Assembly (NCBI GenBank): GCA_030374765.1
Contig: JARGXX010000095.1
Span: 2,294,001 to 2,358,000 of the forward strand
From: Agarophyton chilense
Lineage: Eukaryota; Rhodophyta; Florideophyceae; Gracilariales; Gracilariaceae
Length of the DNA stretch: 64,000 nucleotides
Reading direction: 5' to 3'
This document shows positions 1 through 10,116 of the stretch, in pieces. The notes under the pieces are model-generated. The model had not been told where the DNA came from. It saw only the letters and a program-made list of their open reading frames with translations, and made no database searches. Both the position numbers and the translations under genes were made by a program. Position 1 is the stretch's first letter. Each line of letters opens with the position of its first letter.

Positions 1-803
1 CGCAACCCTAGAAAGATGTACCGTACACCAGCCAAATAAGACTGAATCCAATACTTTGGGAACCGATATCTATACATATTGCCCAAATCCTTTTCATTTC
101 GAACCTCCCGCATCGTCTTGAGTTCCAGATAGCTGCGTATGGGGTTCTCTATGCTGTTTGGGTCTCCAGTAGTACAATCGATTTCTGCGCTTATAACGAT
201 TCGGTGATTTCCAATCCGCAGACGAGCAATGCTGCAGAATTCAGAATTTGCGTTAACAGGTTCCTCTTCAGTTCCGGTGCAGAGTGCCTCGAAGCGATAG
301 CCGTAGTACATGAAACGAGCTGCCGAAGGGTTTGTAGAGTCATTATCAATCTTTCTCATATCCAAAAACAATGTGTTTCCGACCGTGGCGCAATCCATTT
401 CCCAATTATCTCGTTGATTGTACGGAGTTCCCCCAATTTTGTTTAGATTGTTGCGAAAGGTGACCACGTCGGCTTCTTCCCATAGATTGAAATCGCTGTG
501 TTGTACAGCTTCCACGACGGTGTCGACAGTCGCAATCTCATCACTTTTGCGAACGAAAGTCTCGAATTGATGACCCAGATTCGTGTTTAAAATTGGTTCC
601 TTGTATCTCTTGAGCTCTGTTCTACTGCCGTGATGTACTTGTCGATTTGCAGCTCTCGAAAAGAAAGCTACTTCACGTGGCTCAGAAATATGGAGCTTAT
701 TTGACCATGAAGCGGCAGACTTCAACCACCGTTTAACGTCGATGAGAATTGCAGCTTCTGGTTCTTCTGCCGGCTTTGTGTTATTAACTAGCGAGGGATC
801 CAT
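1..803 (-). CDS. DXO: DXO/RAI1 family RNA-cap quality-control enzyme, 3' part cut by the window edge
   Basis: The frame is open from an ATG at 801-803 to position 1, giving 267 residues of a protein that continues left of the window. Enzymes of this family remove aberrant or NAD caps from RNA and degrade it 5'-3', in the nucleus with Xrn2/Rat1 or in the cytoplasm. The order of conserved blocks fits: an EPREVAFFSR stretch in the N-terminal part, then YGYRFEALCT and NSEFCSIARLRIG, then the two metal-binding signatures, E-I-D (E207/D209) and E-L-K (E227, K229), followed by YWIQSYLAGVRYIFLG. An in-frame stop lies 12 codons upstream of the ATG (837-839), with no other ATG between, which fixes the start. 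The C-terminal end is missing only because of the window. It is divergent from the gene at 2017, with 1.2 kb between. DXO and Rai1 cannot be told apart from this part alone. Confidence 0.88.
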   Translation of the reverse strand, partial: MDPSLVNNTKPAEEPEAAILIDVKRWLKSAASWSNKLHISEPREVAFFSRAANRQVHHGSRTELKRYKEPILNTNLGHQFETFVRKSDEIATVDTVVEAVQHSDFNLWEEADVVTFRNNLNKIGGTPYNQRDNWEMDCATVGNTLFLDMRKIDNDSTNPSAARFMYYGYRFEALCTGTEEEPVNANSEFCSIARLRIGNHRIVISAEIDCTTGDPNSIENPIRSYLELKTMREVRNEKDLGNMYRYRFPKYWIQSYLAGVRYIFLGL

Positions 804-2016
804 TTCCACTGTGTCTCGTTTGTTCTTTGGAGACCTTTACTCGGCTTGGTTACGGCGTCACGGTGCAGCGTCACGGTACTGTTGTCCGGCTCCGAACAAA
901 GAAATACTGATGGTTGATGAATCAATCATCCGAGGACCATTGCTTGTTTGAGGGATGAGCAAGACATAAAAGCTTTTTTGGTGTTGATCAACCACTACCC
1001 TTTCGCTCATATGGTCTGAGGTCGAAAAGATACGGTATATTCCTCACATCATTCCTGATTCGGCTTTACCGACCCGAACAGCATTCTAGCTACCTATGTG
1101 CAGTATAGGGATATAGGGTTACTACCGCTTAGTGTGCACTGTATCCTAAAGTTCAAATTTCTTCACGTTTTACTAACGCATCCTACTATTAGCTAGTCAG
1201 TCAAATAAGAATATACTTAATGTACCCTTCGTACCTACCTTCGTACTATGCAGCGAGCAACTCCCTCAGCGTCTCTTTGTCTGTATATCTCTTTGGAAGA
1301 TTGCACTGTTCACACATAATACCCGTCCTTTTCTCCTCTCTGGCACAATGTTCCCCTCTTTCAAAACATGAAGTTTTTCTGTTTTTATCTGTTTAGGATC
1401 GCCACAAACACTCTGATCATCCAAGAATTTTCAACAACGATATTTCTTATCTGCCGAGCACATATCCAGCAGGATCCAGCAGGATTGGCAGTATGTTCTT
1501 CCGGGCGTGTCGTATTGTCCAAGGGCCATTTGTTGGGCGCTTTTGATGTTTTTGTCCTCCATTTATGTAGCAGTATCACTTCTTTGTAATGTGTGTTTCA
1601 AAAAAAAGTTTTTATTTAGGGAGCAATGTGGTCTACAGTACAAGAAATGAATGCACTGGATTACCTTCGGTAGGTTCTCCTGACGTTCAGAGAAACTGCA
1701 GCCAGCACTTGTCAGGAAGGAGTGCAGCAAGGCTTACGTTCTCATCTCGTGTTCTTCTCTTGGTCATGATGCAGGTTCCATCAACGCGTGCGTCGCAAGC
1801 AACCAGGGCCGCAAACGCTTTGAGTATCCGTTCTGGAAACACTTTTCTCAGATTTTTCTTTTCTACTTATCAAAACGCTTGACCGCCGCACCTCACATCA
1901 CACGAAACTGCATCTGAACATAGTACAGTACGCACCCGCGAAATCTGGTGCTAATCTTCCCCCTTTTTTGTTTATAGTATTGAAGAAGAACTTTGTCTGT
2001 TCGTTCATTTTCTCCC
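804..2016. other. Divergent intergenic region, no gene supported
   Basis: Spacer between the divergent DXO/RAI1 and histidine-phosphatase genes, so it should hold both promoters. Short ORFs here show no family resemblance. No RNA gene or transposon end was recognised. Confidence 0.6.
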
Positions 2017-2682
2017 ATGGACCGTCATCTCTTGGAAGCTGAAACAGGAAAAAAGATCCCGTTGAAGACCCTGTACCTCGTTCGTCATGGGCAGTCTTTG
2101 CACAATGCTCAAGGATTACATACCGAAGGTGCAGATCTCAATGATATACGCTACGTCGACTCTCCGCTTACTGATTTAGGTCATCAGCAAGCAAGAGAAC
2201 TTGCAGAAGAAGTCGTCCGCATCAGCCCCGGACTTATAGTTACCTCGCCAATGACTAGAGCGACACAAACGTGTCTAGATGCTAGCAGGATGGTGCCAAA
2301 TGTCCCTATAGTTGTCAACCAACTATGTTGTGAGAGATTGGCATACAGCTGCGATATTGGAAGTCCAGTGTCCGAATTAGAACAAAAGTTCCCCATGCTG
2401 AATTACAAAGATGTTCAGCCTGATTGCTGGTGGTGGAGCAAGCCCGGCACTGCACCCAGTGTTGAGAGCAGTGTGGCCGAACTGCGAAAACACCCTCCGG
2501 GCGCTTACATCGACGTCGAGCCAGTTGAATTTATGCACCAACGTTTAAACAAATTTCGACGATGGCTCCTTTTGCGCCCAGAGTCGAGAATCCTTGTCTT
2601 TTCGCACGGAGTTTTCCTCACAAGATTTGTCGGCGATAACAAGCGGTTCTTCAACGCAGAATTAAGAAAGATTGTAATATGA
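2017..2682 (+). CDS. Histidine phosphatase superfamily (phosphoglycerate-mutase-like) protein
   Basis: A 221-residue protein. The N-terminal LYLVRHGQSLHN block carries the RHG catalytic triad (R23, H24, G25). TSPMTRATQT follows about 60 residues later, and the second catalytic histidine sits in VFSHG (H197). The spacing and the block CERL....CDIG.....FP.L.....WWW resemble the short plant/algal/fungal phosphoglycerate-mutase-like proteins rather than glycolytic dPGM; those are broad-specificity phosphatases with mostly unknown substrates. No signal peptide or membrane segment is visible. The frame extends upstream only through a TTG, so the ATG at 2017 (MDRHLLEAE) is the natural start. The protein ends soon after FNAELRKIVI, which is normal for this subgroup. 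The family call is firm; the substrate is unknown. Confidence 0.88.
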   Translation: MDRHLLEAETGKKIPLKTLYLVRHGQSLHNAQGLHTEGADLNDIRYVDSPLTDLGHQQARELAEEVVRISPGLIVTSPMTRATQTCLDASRMVPNVPIVVNQLCCERLAYSCDIGSPVSELEQKFPMLNYKDVQPDCWWWSKPGTAPSVESSVAELRKHPPGAYIDVEPVEFMHQRLNKFRRWLLLRPESRILVFSHGVFLTRFVGDNKRFFNAELRKIVI

Positions 2683-4181
2683 GCTATAAGAGACACACCC
2701 TTCCTTTGCCCTGTCGAGATTTCTCGAAGAAGAGCACTTCATCATTCTTTCATACACCCTTATGATTCGATTTTTAATCTCACTTTTATTGAGATTGGGC
2801 CCTCGTCATGGGGAACCTCATGGCAATCTCTGTCGGGGGTGTCATACCTTGGTGGAGGAAGTGCAAGGAGTGGATTACGTGTTGTTTCCTGACCTGTGTT
2901 CTACACACTGTCCACATCATTTTTTTCTTATTCGCGGGGGAATCTAGGCTTAATACAACAACTGAGTTTGAAGGAAGCATATAACTTCAAGCTCTCCCTA
3001 CCTCACGGAGTTTCTTTTCACGAATAAATCTAGTATGTTCAAGCCCACTTCAGCTCTTGGCTTTGATCGACCCTCGCACGGGCGGATAGTACCATAAGCG
3101 TAAGAGGCCGGCCTTTAGTGGGCTTACCTTCAATGCGTTTGCTTTCGCGATAACCGCTGCCACAGTTACTTGACCGATATGACTATCACAAGTGGTGTTG
3201 TGTGCGATGAGCAGTTGTCATTCGAATCCGGGGTTTAGTGGTTTAGCGTCTTGAATCTAGTCGAGGAGCGAGAAAGGAGAAGGGAGAACGACTCCTGTGT
3301 AGTTCTTCAAGGATATGTGCCAACTTTCGCCTCGATTTTGAGAAGCTTTAATGCGAATGCGGGTCAAAAAAGCAAGGGAAGTGCAACATATGTTTCAAGA
3401 GCATTCTATTCTTTGACACAAATATGAAATATGTTCAGCCTTGAAGAGCTTACGATAAAGCGGTAGAGAAAGTATACATCAGGGAACTTCTGGGCATGTT
3501 CAATCGAAAATGATGAAGAAATGTTTAGTGTTCCTTGGCCCAGGGTCTTTTGTTTCAGAACACCTGAAACATCTGTGGAAGCGACCAACGATATATGATT
3601 GTGCAGAAGAGCGTAGTAAGGCAGTGCTGAAGTAGTCTACGTCGTGTTGTGGGGCGCTTCGTGCTCCTCGGGTCGCGGACAGTGAGAAAAATATGTGATC
3701 ATTTACAAGTCAGTCACTCGCAAGCACTCAGACCTTGGGAGTCCCGAGCGCCTTCGCATGTTTAGCAACGGAGCTTGATCGAACTCCCCATGAGTGTCGC
3801 GATGGAAGGACAATAAGAAAATGCACGTAACATGTGTTTGTAGCAAGAGTGAATTGAGCATTAGGTTTGGAAAGGCTGTACATAGCTATATAAACTTTCG
3901 AGCGGGACATAAATACCAAGCATTGGCGATGAAACTTGGGCTACTAGAGTATATTTCAGCTTACATATGAGGCTCATTGTCTAGTTCTGACCCAACATAA
4001 AATTTCACGGCGTTCTTCTTGATCAGTCATAATGTGTTAGTCTTTCGCCTTATCAAGAGAAGCGACATAACAACCATGTGCTTGTGTTGTGGATTGCTCC
4101 GTATCTTGGCAAACAGGCTATATAGCTCTTAAAACTCAGGTTACCTTCTCGGTAAGTGTTCGGGACCACATCAGGAAACTA
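2683..4181. other. Intergenic region, no gene supported
   Basis: Spacer of 1.5 kb between the convergent ends of the histidine phosphatase and the large minus-strand gene. Only short ORFs without family features are present. I looked for tRNA, snRNA and transposon ends and saw none I can support. Confidence 0.55.
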
Positions 4182-6989
4182 CTACCGTTGCCGCGGTCTT
4201 TTCTGCTTCCAACCTGTGTAGTCTTGACCCAGTCCATGAGAGCTACCAGTCACAACGCCTTTCATCAACATTGTACCTTGACTGTTTGCACTTGAGCTAC
4301 TTTGAGTGTCGCTCTTCCTTTGCTTCCTTTTCAAACCAACGCGACTGCCCGGCGACGTTTGAAGAGTATTCGATACCGGTGGCCCTCCGTCGGGGTAAAC
4401 CTGAGGAGCTCGTGTGAGAGTTCTCTGCTCGTTTGCCGGAGCTTGTTGGCTAAGGTCGGGATACTTCTGGGTATCTGAAAGGGCATCGATACTTTCCTTC
4501 GGGGTGATAGGATGGATATACTTTCCACGGACAGAACCTTCTCTCATTCCAACAAGGACTTGCAACGCCTTTTCTTTCTCTTCATCAATCCCACCTTCCT
4601 CTGTTGAAGTCGTTTTGTGAATTTCTTCATCTGCAGAATTTCGACGTGGCGGACTTGACGTTGCTGTGCTTGCTCTAGCTTTATCTTCTGAAGACGCTGG
4701 TCGTCTGTCTTGATTGGTCCCGAGATTCTGCCCTCCTGTTGTTGCTCGTTCGGCATGCGACATTCCGTTGTAAGTCTCGACATAGCTGTGAGGGTGCCCC
4801 AGTCCTTTCGGATGCGGTGCTGTCGTGGCAGGCGTCTGCCCGTAAATCTGTGATGAAGGGGGTACAACATAGTACTGGGGTGGAAACTGCCCGCCAATGG
4901 GCGGTTGAAATTGGTGATGGGCGGCGTAGGCCACTGCCCCTTCTCTACCTGCATGAACTAGATGAGGATTACGCATGTGCTCCGCTCCATGAGGAATGGG
5001 CGGGATTCCGTGATGCCATCCTGGAGTTGTTTCTGGAACTTGGTGATGCAGCCCGTGGCCTGTAGGATAGTATGCGCCAGCGTGGTACGAGGACCCAGGT
5101 TGGGGAGCATACGGACCGTTGGAGATCACGCCATTCGATGGATGAGGAAGAAAATACGCTGCATGGTTTGGATGAAGCTGATTACGATCCATTTCAACGG
5201 GATGCTGAAGGACTCGACTTGGAAACGGATCGGGGCCGTGTTGAGGAGGCGTCGGGTACGCATGATCTGGACGATATCCGTAGTAGCCATACATGGCAGG
5301 GTAACTATTCTGAGAGATGCTATGTGGGAGAGTGTCTCGATTGGTTGCCTCTGGTTTTGAGGAGGTAGCGTTTTTCAATTCGTTTGTGTCAGAGGCCGGC
5401 ACACGCGGTTTGCTGACCTTCTCATCACCATCTGACACGGACTTTGCTACTCCATTCGGGTTCGCTCGCTCCTTTGCTGTAGGCGGACCGGTGTTGTCTT
5501 CCTTTTGAATTTCCGAATGCGGCTTCTCGGGAGCGTTTGGGGCTTCATTCTGCTTTGGATGATAAGGATTTGGATTTGGATTTGGATGTGCACATTGTTT
5601 GTCAACACAATATCTATCATTTATCAAGGCATTCTCGTACGCATGTTCCGGAATGTCTTGATACGGAGGATCTATGAAGCACTGGTTGATGGTGTTGACA
5701 AACAAGGGGATGGCGCGAGGCACGGCATCAATAGGAATATATCTCGGGAGCGGAGGTCGATCCTGTTGTGCGTGCAAGGGGACAGGCTTTGCGCTGTTTG
5801 ACGAATTGTCCTGTTGCTTTGAGGGCTGTTGGCGTGCACAAAGTGAATGTGAGAGTTGCTCCGGAACACAGGAGCTAGTCGGGGAACCGTATCCATGTCC
5901 GATTTCAACAAACATGAAGTTTGGTTTGTCGCATATGGCTTTAACTCGCGTGGCGGCTTCCGTCAATGAAGACTGGTTCTTACAAATGAGTTCACCAACG
6001 CTAAGATGGCCCGCCGTGGCAAAGGAGAACACCATAACAGGGGTGTCATGCGCGACTTTGAGCTGATGAAGGTCGGACAAAGGGTCCCAAAGAGTTAGCA
6101 AACACAGAGAACCGTTGGAAAAAGTGACGACAATACCCTCTGTCGGGGTGACCATTCCGTTGGAAAAGCTCATGGAGATACCTCTGGATGGGTGAGAGGG
6201 TTGAACAACGCCTGCCTTTTCCCAACCAACGTTGGCGAGCGTGAAGCGGCCCATATCCTTTTGAGGCGGGGGCATTTTGCCAGTGAGCACTTCAAAGCCA
6301 TTACATATGAGTCGCAAGGCGCGGTAATCGTGATTGACGGTATCTGGTGACGGGGACTTGCAGTGGACGAGCGGTTCTGAAGTGGAGGTGTTCAGTTGTT
6401 GCTGGTGCTTTTGGTGCTGCGGGTCAGAATTGGTGTTCTTTAACAGTTGGGACGGACGCGTGGGCTCCGGGCTGCTTGTCTTTGGCTCGTCGGTACTATT
6501 GTCATCGTCTGAAGGTGAAGGGGTTCGAGAGTTTCCAACAAAAGACGGCGTAGTAGCGGCATTACTCTTGGAGCGGTTGGAGCGATTTGAACCGTTGGAG
6601 CCATAGCCGTCATCCGAAGATGGTGTAGCCCATTCTGGACGGATATCGGAGCGGGGAAGCTGGACAATAGTGAGCAAACCAGGGCAGCTAACGGCGAAGA
6701 CGCGGGCGATAAGCGGCAAAACAAGGCCGTAGAGGAAATGATTCTCGCGGTTATTCTCGACGAAGACGTGATTGGGACCGGAGGCGGGACGATCAAGCGC
6801 GGCGAAGATGGCGGACAGCACGTGCTTGCTGATGGGGAGGGGGGACTCTGCGGAGGGAGATGGAGGCGGATCAGAGGCGGAGTCGGGGCGGGGTGCGTGT
6901 GGGGTGGCGATGTGGTCTAGCACGGCGGTGTTGGAGAGAGTGTGCGCGCGTGCGGCGCGCAAGGCGTCGAGCACGGTGGCGGGGGACAT
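4182..6989 (-). CDS. Large low-complexity protein of unknown function
   Basis: A 935-residue protein if read from the ATG at 6987-6989 (MSPATVLDALRAARAH). The frame is open for a further 124 codons upstream but starts there with CTG-like or low-complexity cysteine/arginine-rich sequence, so I prefer the internal ATG. I do not recognise the family. Two ordered-looking parts are visible: residues about 60-130 (HVFVENNRENHFLYGLVLPL, hydrophobic) and about 230-400 (a region with GRFTLANVGWEKAGVV and GISMSFSNGMVTPTEGIVV, then a block ending in FVEIGHGYGSPTS). Between them is a Ser/Asn/Thr/Pro-rich linker. The C-terminal half is disordered: Pro/His/Tyr/Gly-rich (NPNPNPNPYHP, YPAMYGYYGY), then acidic Ser/Thr-rich, ending in the basic tail KQKRPRQR. 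This composition would fit a nuclear or RNA-binding scaffold (inference only). It lies head-to-tail downstream of the SKA3-like gene. Confidence 0.75.
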   Translation of the reverse strand: MSPATVLDALRAARAHTLSNTAVLDHIATPHAPRPDSASDPPPSPSAESPLPISKHVLSAIFAALDRPASGPNHVFVENNRENHFLYGLVLPLIARVFAVSCPGLLTIVQLPRSDIRPEWATPSSDDGYGSNGSNRSNRSKSNAATTPSFVGNSRTPSPSDDDNSTDEPKTSSPEPTRPSQLLKNTNSDPQHQKHQQQLNTSTSEPLVHCKSPSPDTVNHDYRALRLICNGFEVLTGKMPPPQKDMGRFTLANVGWEKAGVVQPSHPSRGISMSFSNGMVTPTEGIVVTFSNGSLCLLTLWDPLSDLHQLKVAHDTPVMVFSFATAGHLSVGELICKNQSSLTEAATRVKAICDKPNFMFVEIGHGYGSPTSSCVPEQLSHSLCARQQPSKQQDNSSNSAKPVPLHAQQDRPPLPRYIPIDAVPRAIPLFVNTINQCFIDPPYQDIPEHAYENALINDRYCVDKQCAHPNPNPNPYHPKQNEAPNAPEKPHSEIQKEDNTGPPTAKERANPNGVAKSVSDGDEKVSKPRVPASDTNELKNATSSKPEATNRDTLPHSISQNSYPAMYGYYGYRPDHAYPTPPQHGPDPFPSRVLQHPVEMDRNQLHPNHAAYFLPHPSNGVISNGPYAPQPGSSYHAGAYYPTGHGLHHQVPETTPGWHHGIPPIPHGAEHMRNPHLVHAGREGAVAYAAHHQFQPPIGGQFPPQYYVVPPSSQIYGQTPATTAPHPKGLGHPHSYVETYNGMSHAERATTGGQNLGTNQDRRPASSEDKARASTATSSPPRRNSADEEIHKTTSTEEGGIDEEKEKALQVLVGMREGSVRGKYIHPITPKESIDALSDTQKYPDLSQQAPANEQRTLTRAPQVYPDGGPPVSNTLQTSPGSRVGLKRKQRKSDTQSSSSANSQGTMLMKGVVTGSSHGLGQDYTGWKQKRPRQR

Positions 6990-7577
6990 GGGGACGGGGG
7001 CGGGGCGGGGACGCGGATGGGGCAAGGAGAGCGGGGACGGGCGGTGTTGAGAGGAGAGGGGCGCGTCGCCATGGGCGCTCGCGGCGAGGCGAGAGTGGCA
7101 GAGCAGAGCGGAGAGAGCGCGAGGAGCGACGGAAGAAAGAAACGGTGCGGCTAAGACGACGAATGGAGGCGCGAAGCGACGCGACACAAGGCAGCAGTGC
7201 GCACACAACACAAGCGCCAAATAGGTTACGACGGCAGCGCAGGCAAAAGAGCAGCAGGCGCACACGCCACGCGCGCCAACACCCGCCACCCCCCTCCCAA
7301 ACGACACCAACGGCACGCCACTGCAGAAGCGCAAAAGCCACTGACGCGGCGTTTGGAGCAAAAATCAGCGTCTCGCTGTCGTGGGAGCTGCTTCGACGGC
7401 GGGCGTCGCCTCGCGCCCCAAGCGCCGCTGGCGCGCGGCGCCTCGCATGTCAAGCGGCGGGTGGCGGATTGGTGCCAGATTGGTGGCGGATTGGTGCCAG
7501 ATTGGAGGCAGATGGGTGGCGGATGGGGTGGCGCACGTGCTGCGCTGCTGTGTGTGCGGCGCGTGCTCGGCACGTGT
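6990..7577. other. Very GC-rich spacer between tandem minus-strand genes
   Basis: 588 bp between the stop of the SKA3-like gene and the ATG of the large unknown protein. Long open frames run through it on both strands, but they are Arg/Ala/Gly-rich artefacts of high GC. Apart from the CCAAT array no gene is supported. It probably holds the promoter and 5' leader of the downstream gene. Confidence 0.6.
7457..7533 (-). promoter_or_regulatory. Array of CCAAT boxes in an 11-bp tandem repeat
   Basis: On the plus strand ATTGG begins at 7468, 7479, 7490 and 7501, exactly 11 bp apart, and degenerate ATGGG copies continue the phase at 7512 and 7523. The units alternate ATTGGTGCCAG and ATTGGTGGCGG. 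Read on the minus strand, the direction of the downstream gene, these are four CCAAT boxes, the core NF-Y target. The array lies 480-540 bp upstream of the ATG at 6989 and 45 bp beyond the stop of the SKA3-like gene. Function as a promoter element is inferred. Confidence 0.5.
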
Positions 7578-8795
7578 CTACGTGCGCGCCCATCCCGCAC
7601 ATCCCACCCTGTACACCGCCTGGTTGCCGTGCGCCTTGTGAACGCTCAACACTTTCATCTTCGCCAGCACCACCGCCAGCGTCTCGCACCGTTGCCCGTC
7701 CACAAACTGCCCCAACATGCCCAGGAACTCCTCTTTTGAAAACTCCCCCGCCCCCGACTTGTTCAGCGCCACCACCACCTTCTCAATCACGTCCAGCTCA
7801 AACGTGCACTTCCAAAACGACTCCAGCTCCTCGTACCTTCGCCCAATGTCCACCACTCCCATCCCCTTCGTCACAGGCGTCTCCCCAAAGTTGAGCGTTC
7901 GGTGCAACCGGTCGCCCGCCTCCTCGGATGGCTCAAAGTATCCGCTCGCCAGATTCGTGTAATCTAACGTTCGCTCCGAGCTCCCCGCTTTCACCTTGGG
8001 CGTCGTCGTCTGAAGCACCTCCTTCAGAGCCACGTTTCTTCTTGTGGCAAATCGCTCTTCAAGTTGCGTGGGCGTTTCAATCCCCAGCATCGACATGGAG
8101 TTGAGAACCATTGTTTCATATTCATCCTCGTCAATTTCAATCCCTGCGTTTCGTGCCAGTGACGTGCTGTACTTTTGCGCGATCCCGCAGTAACCTTCAT
8201 TTTCCTTGTTACGAGTCCCGGCCGCTGACGAAGCCAAAGCCCGAATGTCCTCATCGCGTAGCCCAAAGTCTTCCAGCCGAGGAGTGGCGGGTATGTCTGC
8301 TTCCTTGCGCACCTTCTTCGTGCAGGGTGTGTACGACTGCGCAACGCCCCGAGAAGCACTTCTCTGTAGTCGCCCAAGTCGCGACGCCGCCCCAACCTCA
8401 TCCACCTCCCACCTCCGCACCCCCATCTCTTTCTCGCCTCCATCTTCGCCTTGTGACTTGCTTCGCGCTTCAATGCCGTACTTTTCGTGCGCAAATTGTT
8501 CGTATCGATCAAATACCTGCTCAATTGTTTCGAGCTCCTTGAATGCCGCTGTCATGAGCTCGTGCGCGCGAGGCGTTTGTCGCATCAGAGTGCACAATGG
8601 TGATACTTGTCTGCGCAATTGTTCCACTTCAATCGATGTTTTCTTCGCCACGGCTATGGCATTTTCCGCTGTACCGCCCGCGCTCTTGTCCAGGGCGCTT
8701 CGCAAATCATTCAAGTCGGCTGTGCTGCTGCTTAGCGCGTTGCGGAGACTATCTACGATTTGCTGCGCCGCCTGCTTATTTTCCCTGTGAAACAT
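7578..8795 (-). CDS. SKA3: SKA3-like spindle and kinetochore-associated protein
   Basis: 405 residues from an ATG at 8793-8795. Residues 1-110 form heptad-like helices ending in FDRYEQFAHEKYGIEA, comparable with the N-terminal coiled coil of SKA3 and its conserved tyrosine-glycine end. Residues 171-179 read TPRLEDFGL, the short motif that recurs in SKA3/RAMA1 proteins of animals and plants. The last ~85 residues (YEELESFWKCTFELDVIEKV...FSKEEFLGML...LAVVLAKMKVLSV...AVYRV) resemble the winged-helix-like C-terminal region of plant and algal SKA3. SKA3 joins SKA1 and SKA2 to couple kinetochores to microtubules. The assignment comes from remembered motifs rather than a search, so it is probable, not certain. 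No introns. It lies upstream of, and in the same direction as, the large unknown gene. Confidence 0.6.
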   Translation of the reverse strand: MFHRENKQAAQQIVDSLRNALSSSTADLNDLRSALDKSAGGTAENAIAVAKKTSIEVEQLRRQVSPLCTLMRQTPRAHELMTAAFKELETIEQVFDRYEQFAHEKYGIEARSKSQGEDGGEKEMGVRRWEVDEVGAASRLGRLQRSASRGVAQSYTPCTKKVRKEADIPATPRLEDFGLRDEDIRALASSAAGTRNKENEGYCGIAQKYSTSLARNAGIEIDEDEYETMVLNSMSMLGIETPTQLEERFATRRNVALKEVLQTTTPKVKAGSSERTLDYTNLASGYFEPSEEAGDRLHRTLNFGETPVTKGMGVVDIGRRYEELESFWKCTFELDVIEKVVVALNKSGAGEFSKEEFLGMLGQFVDGQRCETLAVVLAKMKVLSVHKAHGNQAVYRVGCAGWART

Positions 8796-10116
8796 GATCG
8801 CCCTTTAATTTGTGTCCTTTCCTTTCCTGTGTAGCTTTTGTTGGACCCTTTCCCTCCCTGGGGGCGTTCTGCTGTGCTGTGATTCGTGATATCGAAACCA
8901 CCCAATCTGCGCCACAGCCGGGAAGTTTGGTGTTGAAAGGGGTCAAGTCGAGCGAGATTGGCACCACGGAGCAAGCGTTGATTGCAGCTCCAACCCGCTG
9001 GCCGATGTATGTGCACAAAGCGCTTGTAGATCGACTTGTTGTTCGGACGCAAGGTGTCTCCAAGGCGTCCGCGCCACAGTGCAAGCTGAATGGAAATCGC
9101 GCACGTTTAAATTCAAGAATTCCCACAAAAAAGCGTTGCCGTTTTTATTCAAATTCAAACTTGGAGAGCTTCCGACCTACAATGCACGTGCTCTGCATTG
9201 CATGCATTCTCTCACCATGTCATGAAATCAAGCTTGGAAAAACGAGGGTCGAACCGCGACTCCCTTCCTGCCTACACCTCATCTCTCGTATCGGCACGAG
9301 CATGCTCCAGGTAGGAAAGTGACCAGAGAGTGCAGCGGGACAACCGTGGCAATGTTCCAGTGTGTCCAGCCATGAATGTTCCAACATGCGCCCACAATTC
9401 GTCGTGTCGCATCAAGGTCCCAACAGTATCACCCCTGATGACTCTCTGACTCACTGGCAGTTTGAGAGATGACAACGCCACCCGCTGTGTCATAGATACA
9501 GCCGATCTTCAACCGCATCAGCATGAATCGAACCAGACCAATTGGGTGAGAATCGAACGGTGGGAAGCAACGCCTTATGGCATACATGTAGTACACCAAA
9601 TATGAGTGAATGAAAAAGACATTCTGATTTGGTATGTACACGCCACTTCCAGCACACTTGAAACACTTACGAGCTGGTGCACTTCGTGGTACGGTACCGT
9701 CGGTACACTTCAGTAGACTTCCTGAGTCTCAGAGGTATAAAACTTACACGGAACCCTCTAGATTACTGGTGCTTGTCGGCACTGACGACAGTGCCCCTCA
9801 CCCCCCTGTTGGGGTAGGTGATGCATCATGTCACCTTTCTCGACTGATGTTGATTGACGTTTGCGTCCTGTTCCTTAAAAAAACAATCTTCCCCGCTAAA
9901 CAAACCACCCATCTCTTCAACTTCAGAACTACGACTCTGTGTTAAATCTTTCGTACTGTTTAAAATTATTTATCAGTCATTCCTCACTGCAGTTATGGCG
10001 TTTCAAAATCCTTTGTTCTATGTCCTCTTTCTAAACAAAATGAACACAGGCGGTAAAAGCATAAAAGAAGCCTCATACATCTAAAGCTGCGTCAAAATGA
10101 AATGTAAACTCGCTGC
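8796..10116. other. Intergenic region, no gene supported
   Basis: The plus-strand frame at about 8890-9320 has a protein-like stretch (GSLVLKGVKSSEIGTTEQ...RWPMYVHKALVDRLVV) but no ATG at its head and no family resemblance; it could be a gene fragment. The rest shows short ORFs only. A tRNA-like B-box at 9242-9256 was examined and rejected. Confidence 0.45.

Noticed and set aside
1104-1122. Homing-endonuclease-like site (TAGGGATATAGGGTTACT)
   Set aside because: Resembles the I-SceI site only in part. No intron, homing gene or insertion is nearby, so it is taken as chance.
6860-7894. 344-codon plus-strand open frame
   Set aside because: Arg/Ala/Gly/Pro-rich antisense artefact of GC-rich DNA that overlaps two better-supported minus-strand genes and their spacer.
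9235-9320. Possible tRNA gene on minus (GGTTCGACCCT followed by a T run)
   Set aside because: The sequence around the B-box-like element does not pair into a T-arm beyond one or two base pairs, and no A box or acceptor stem fits.
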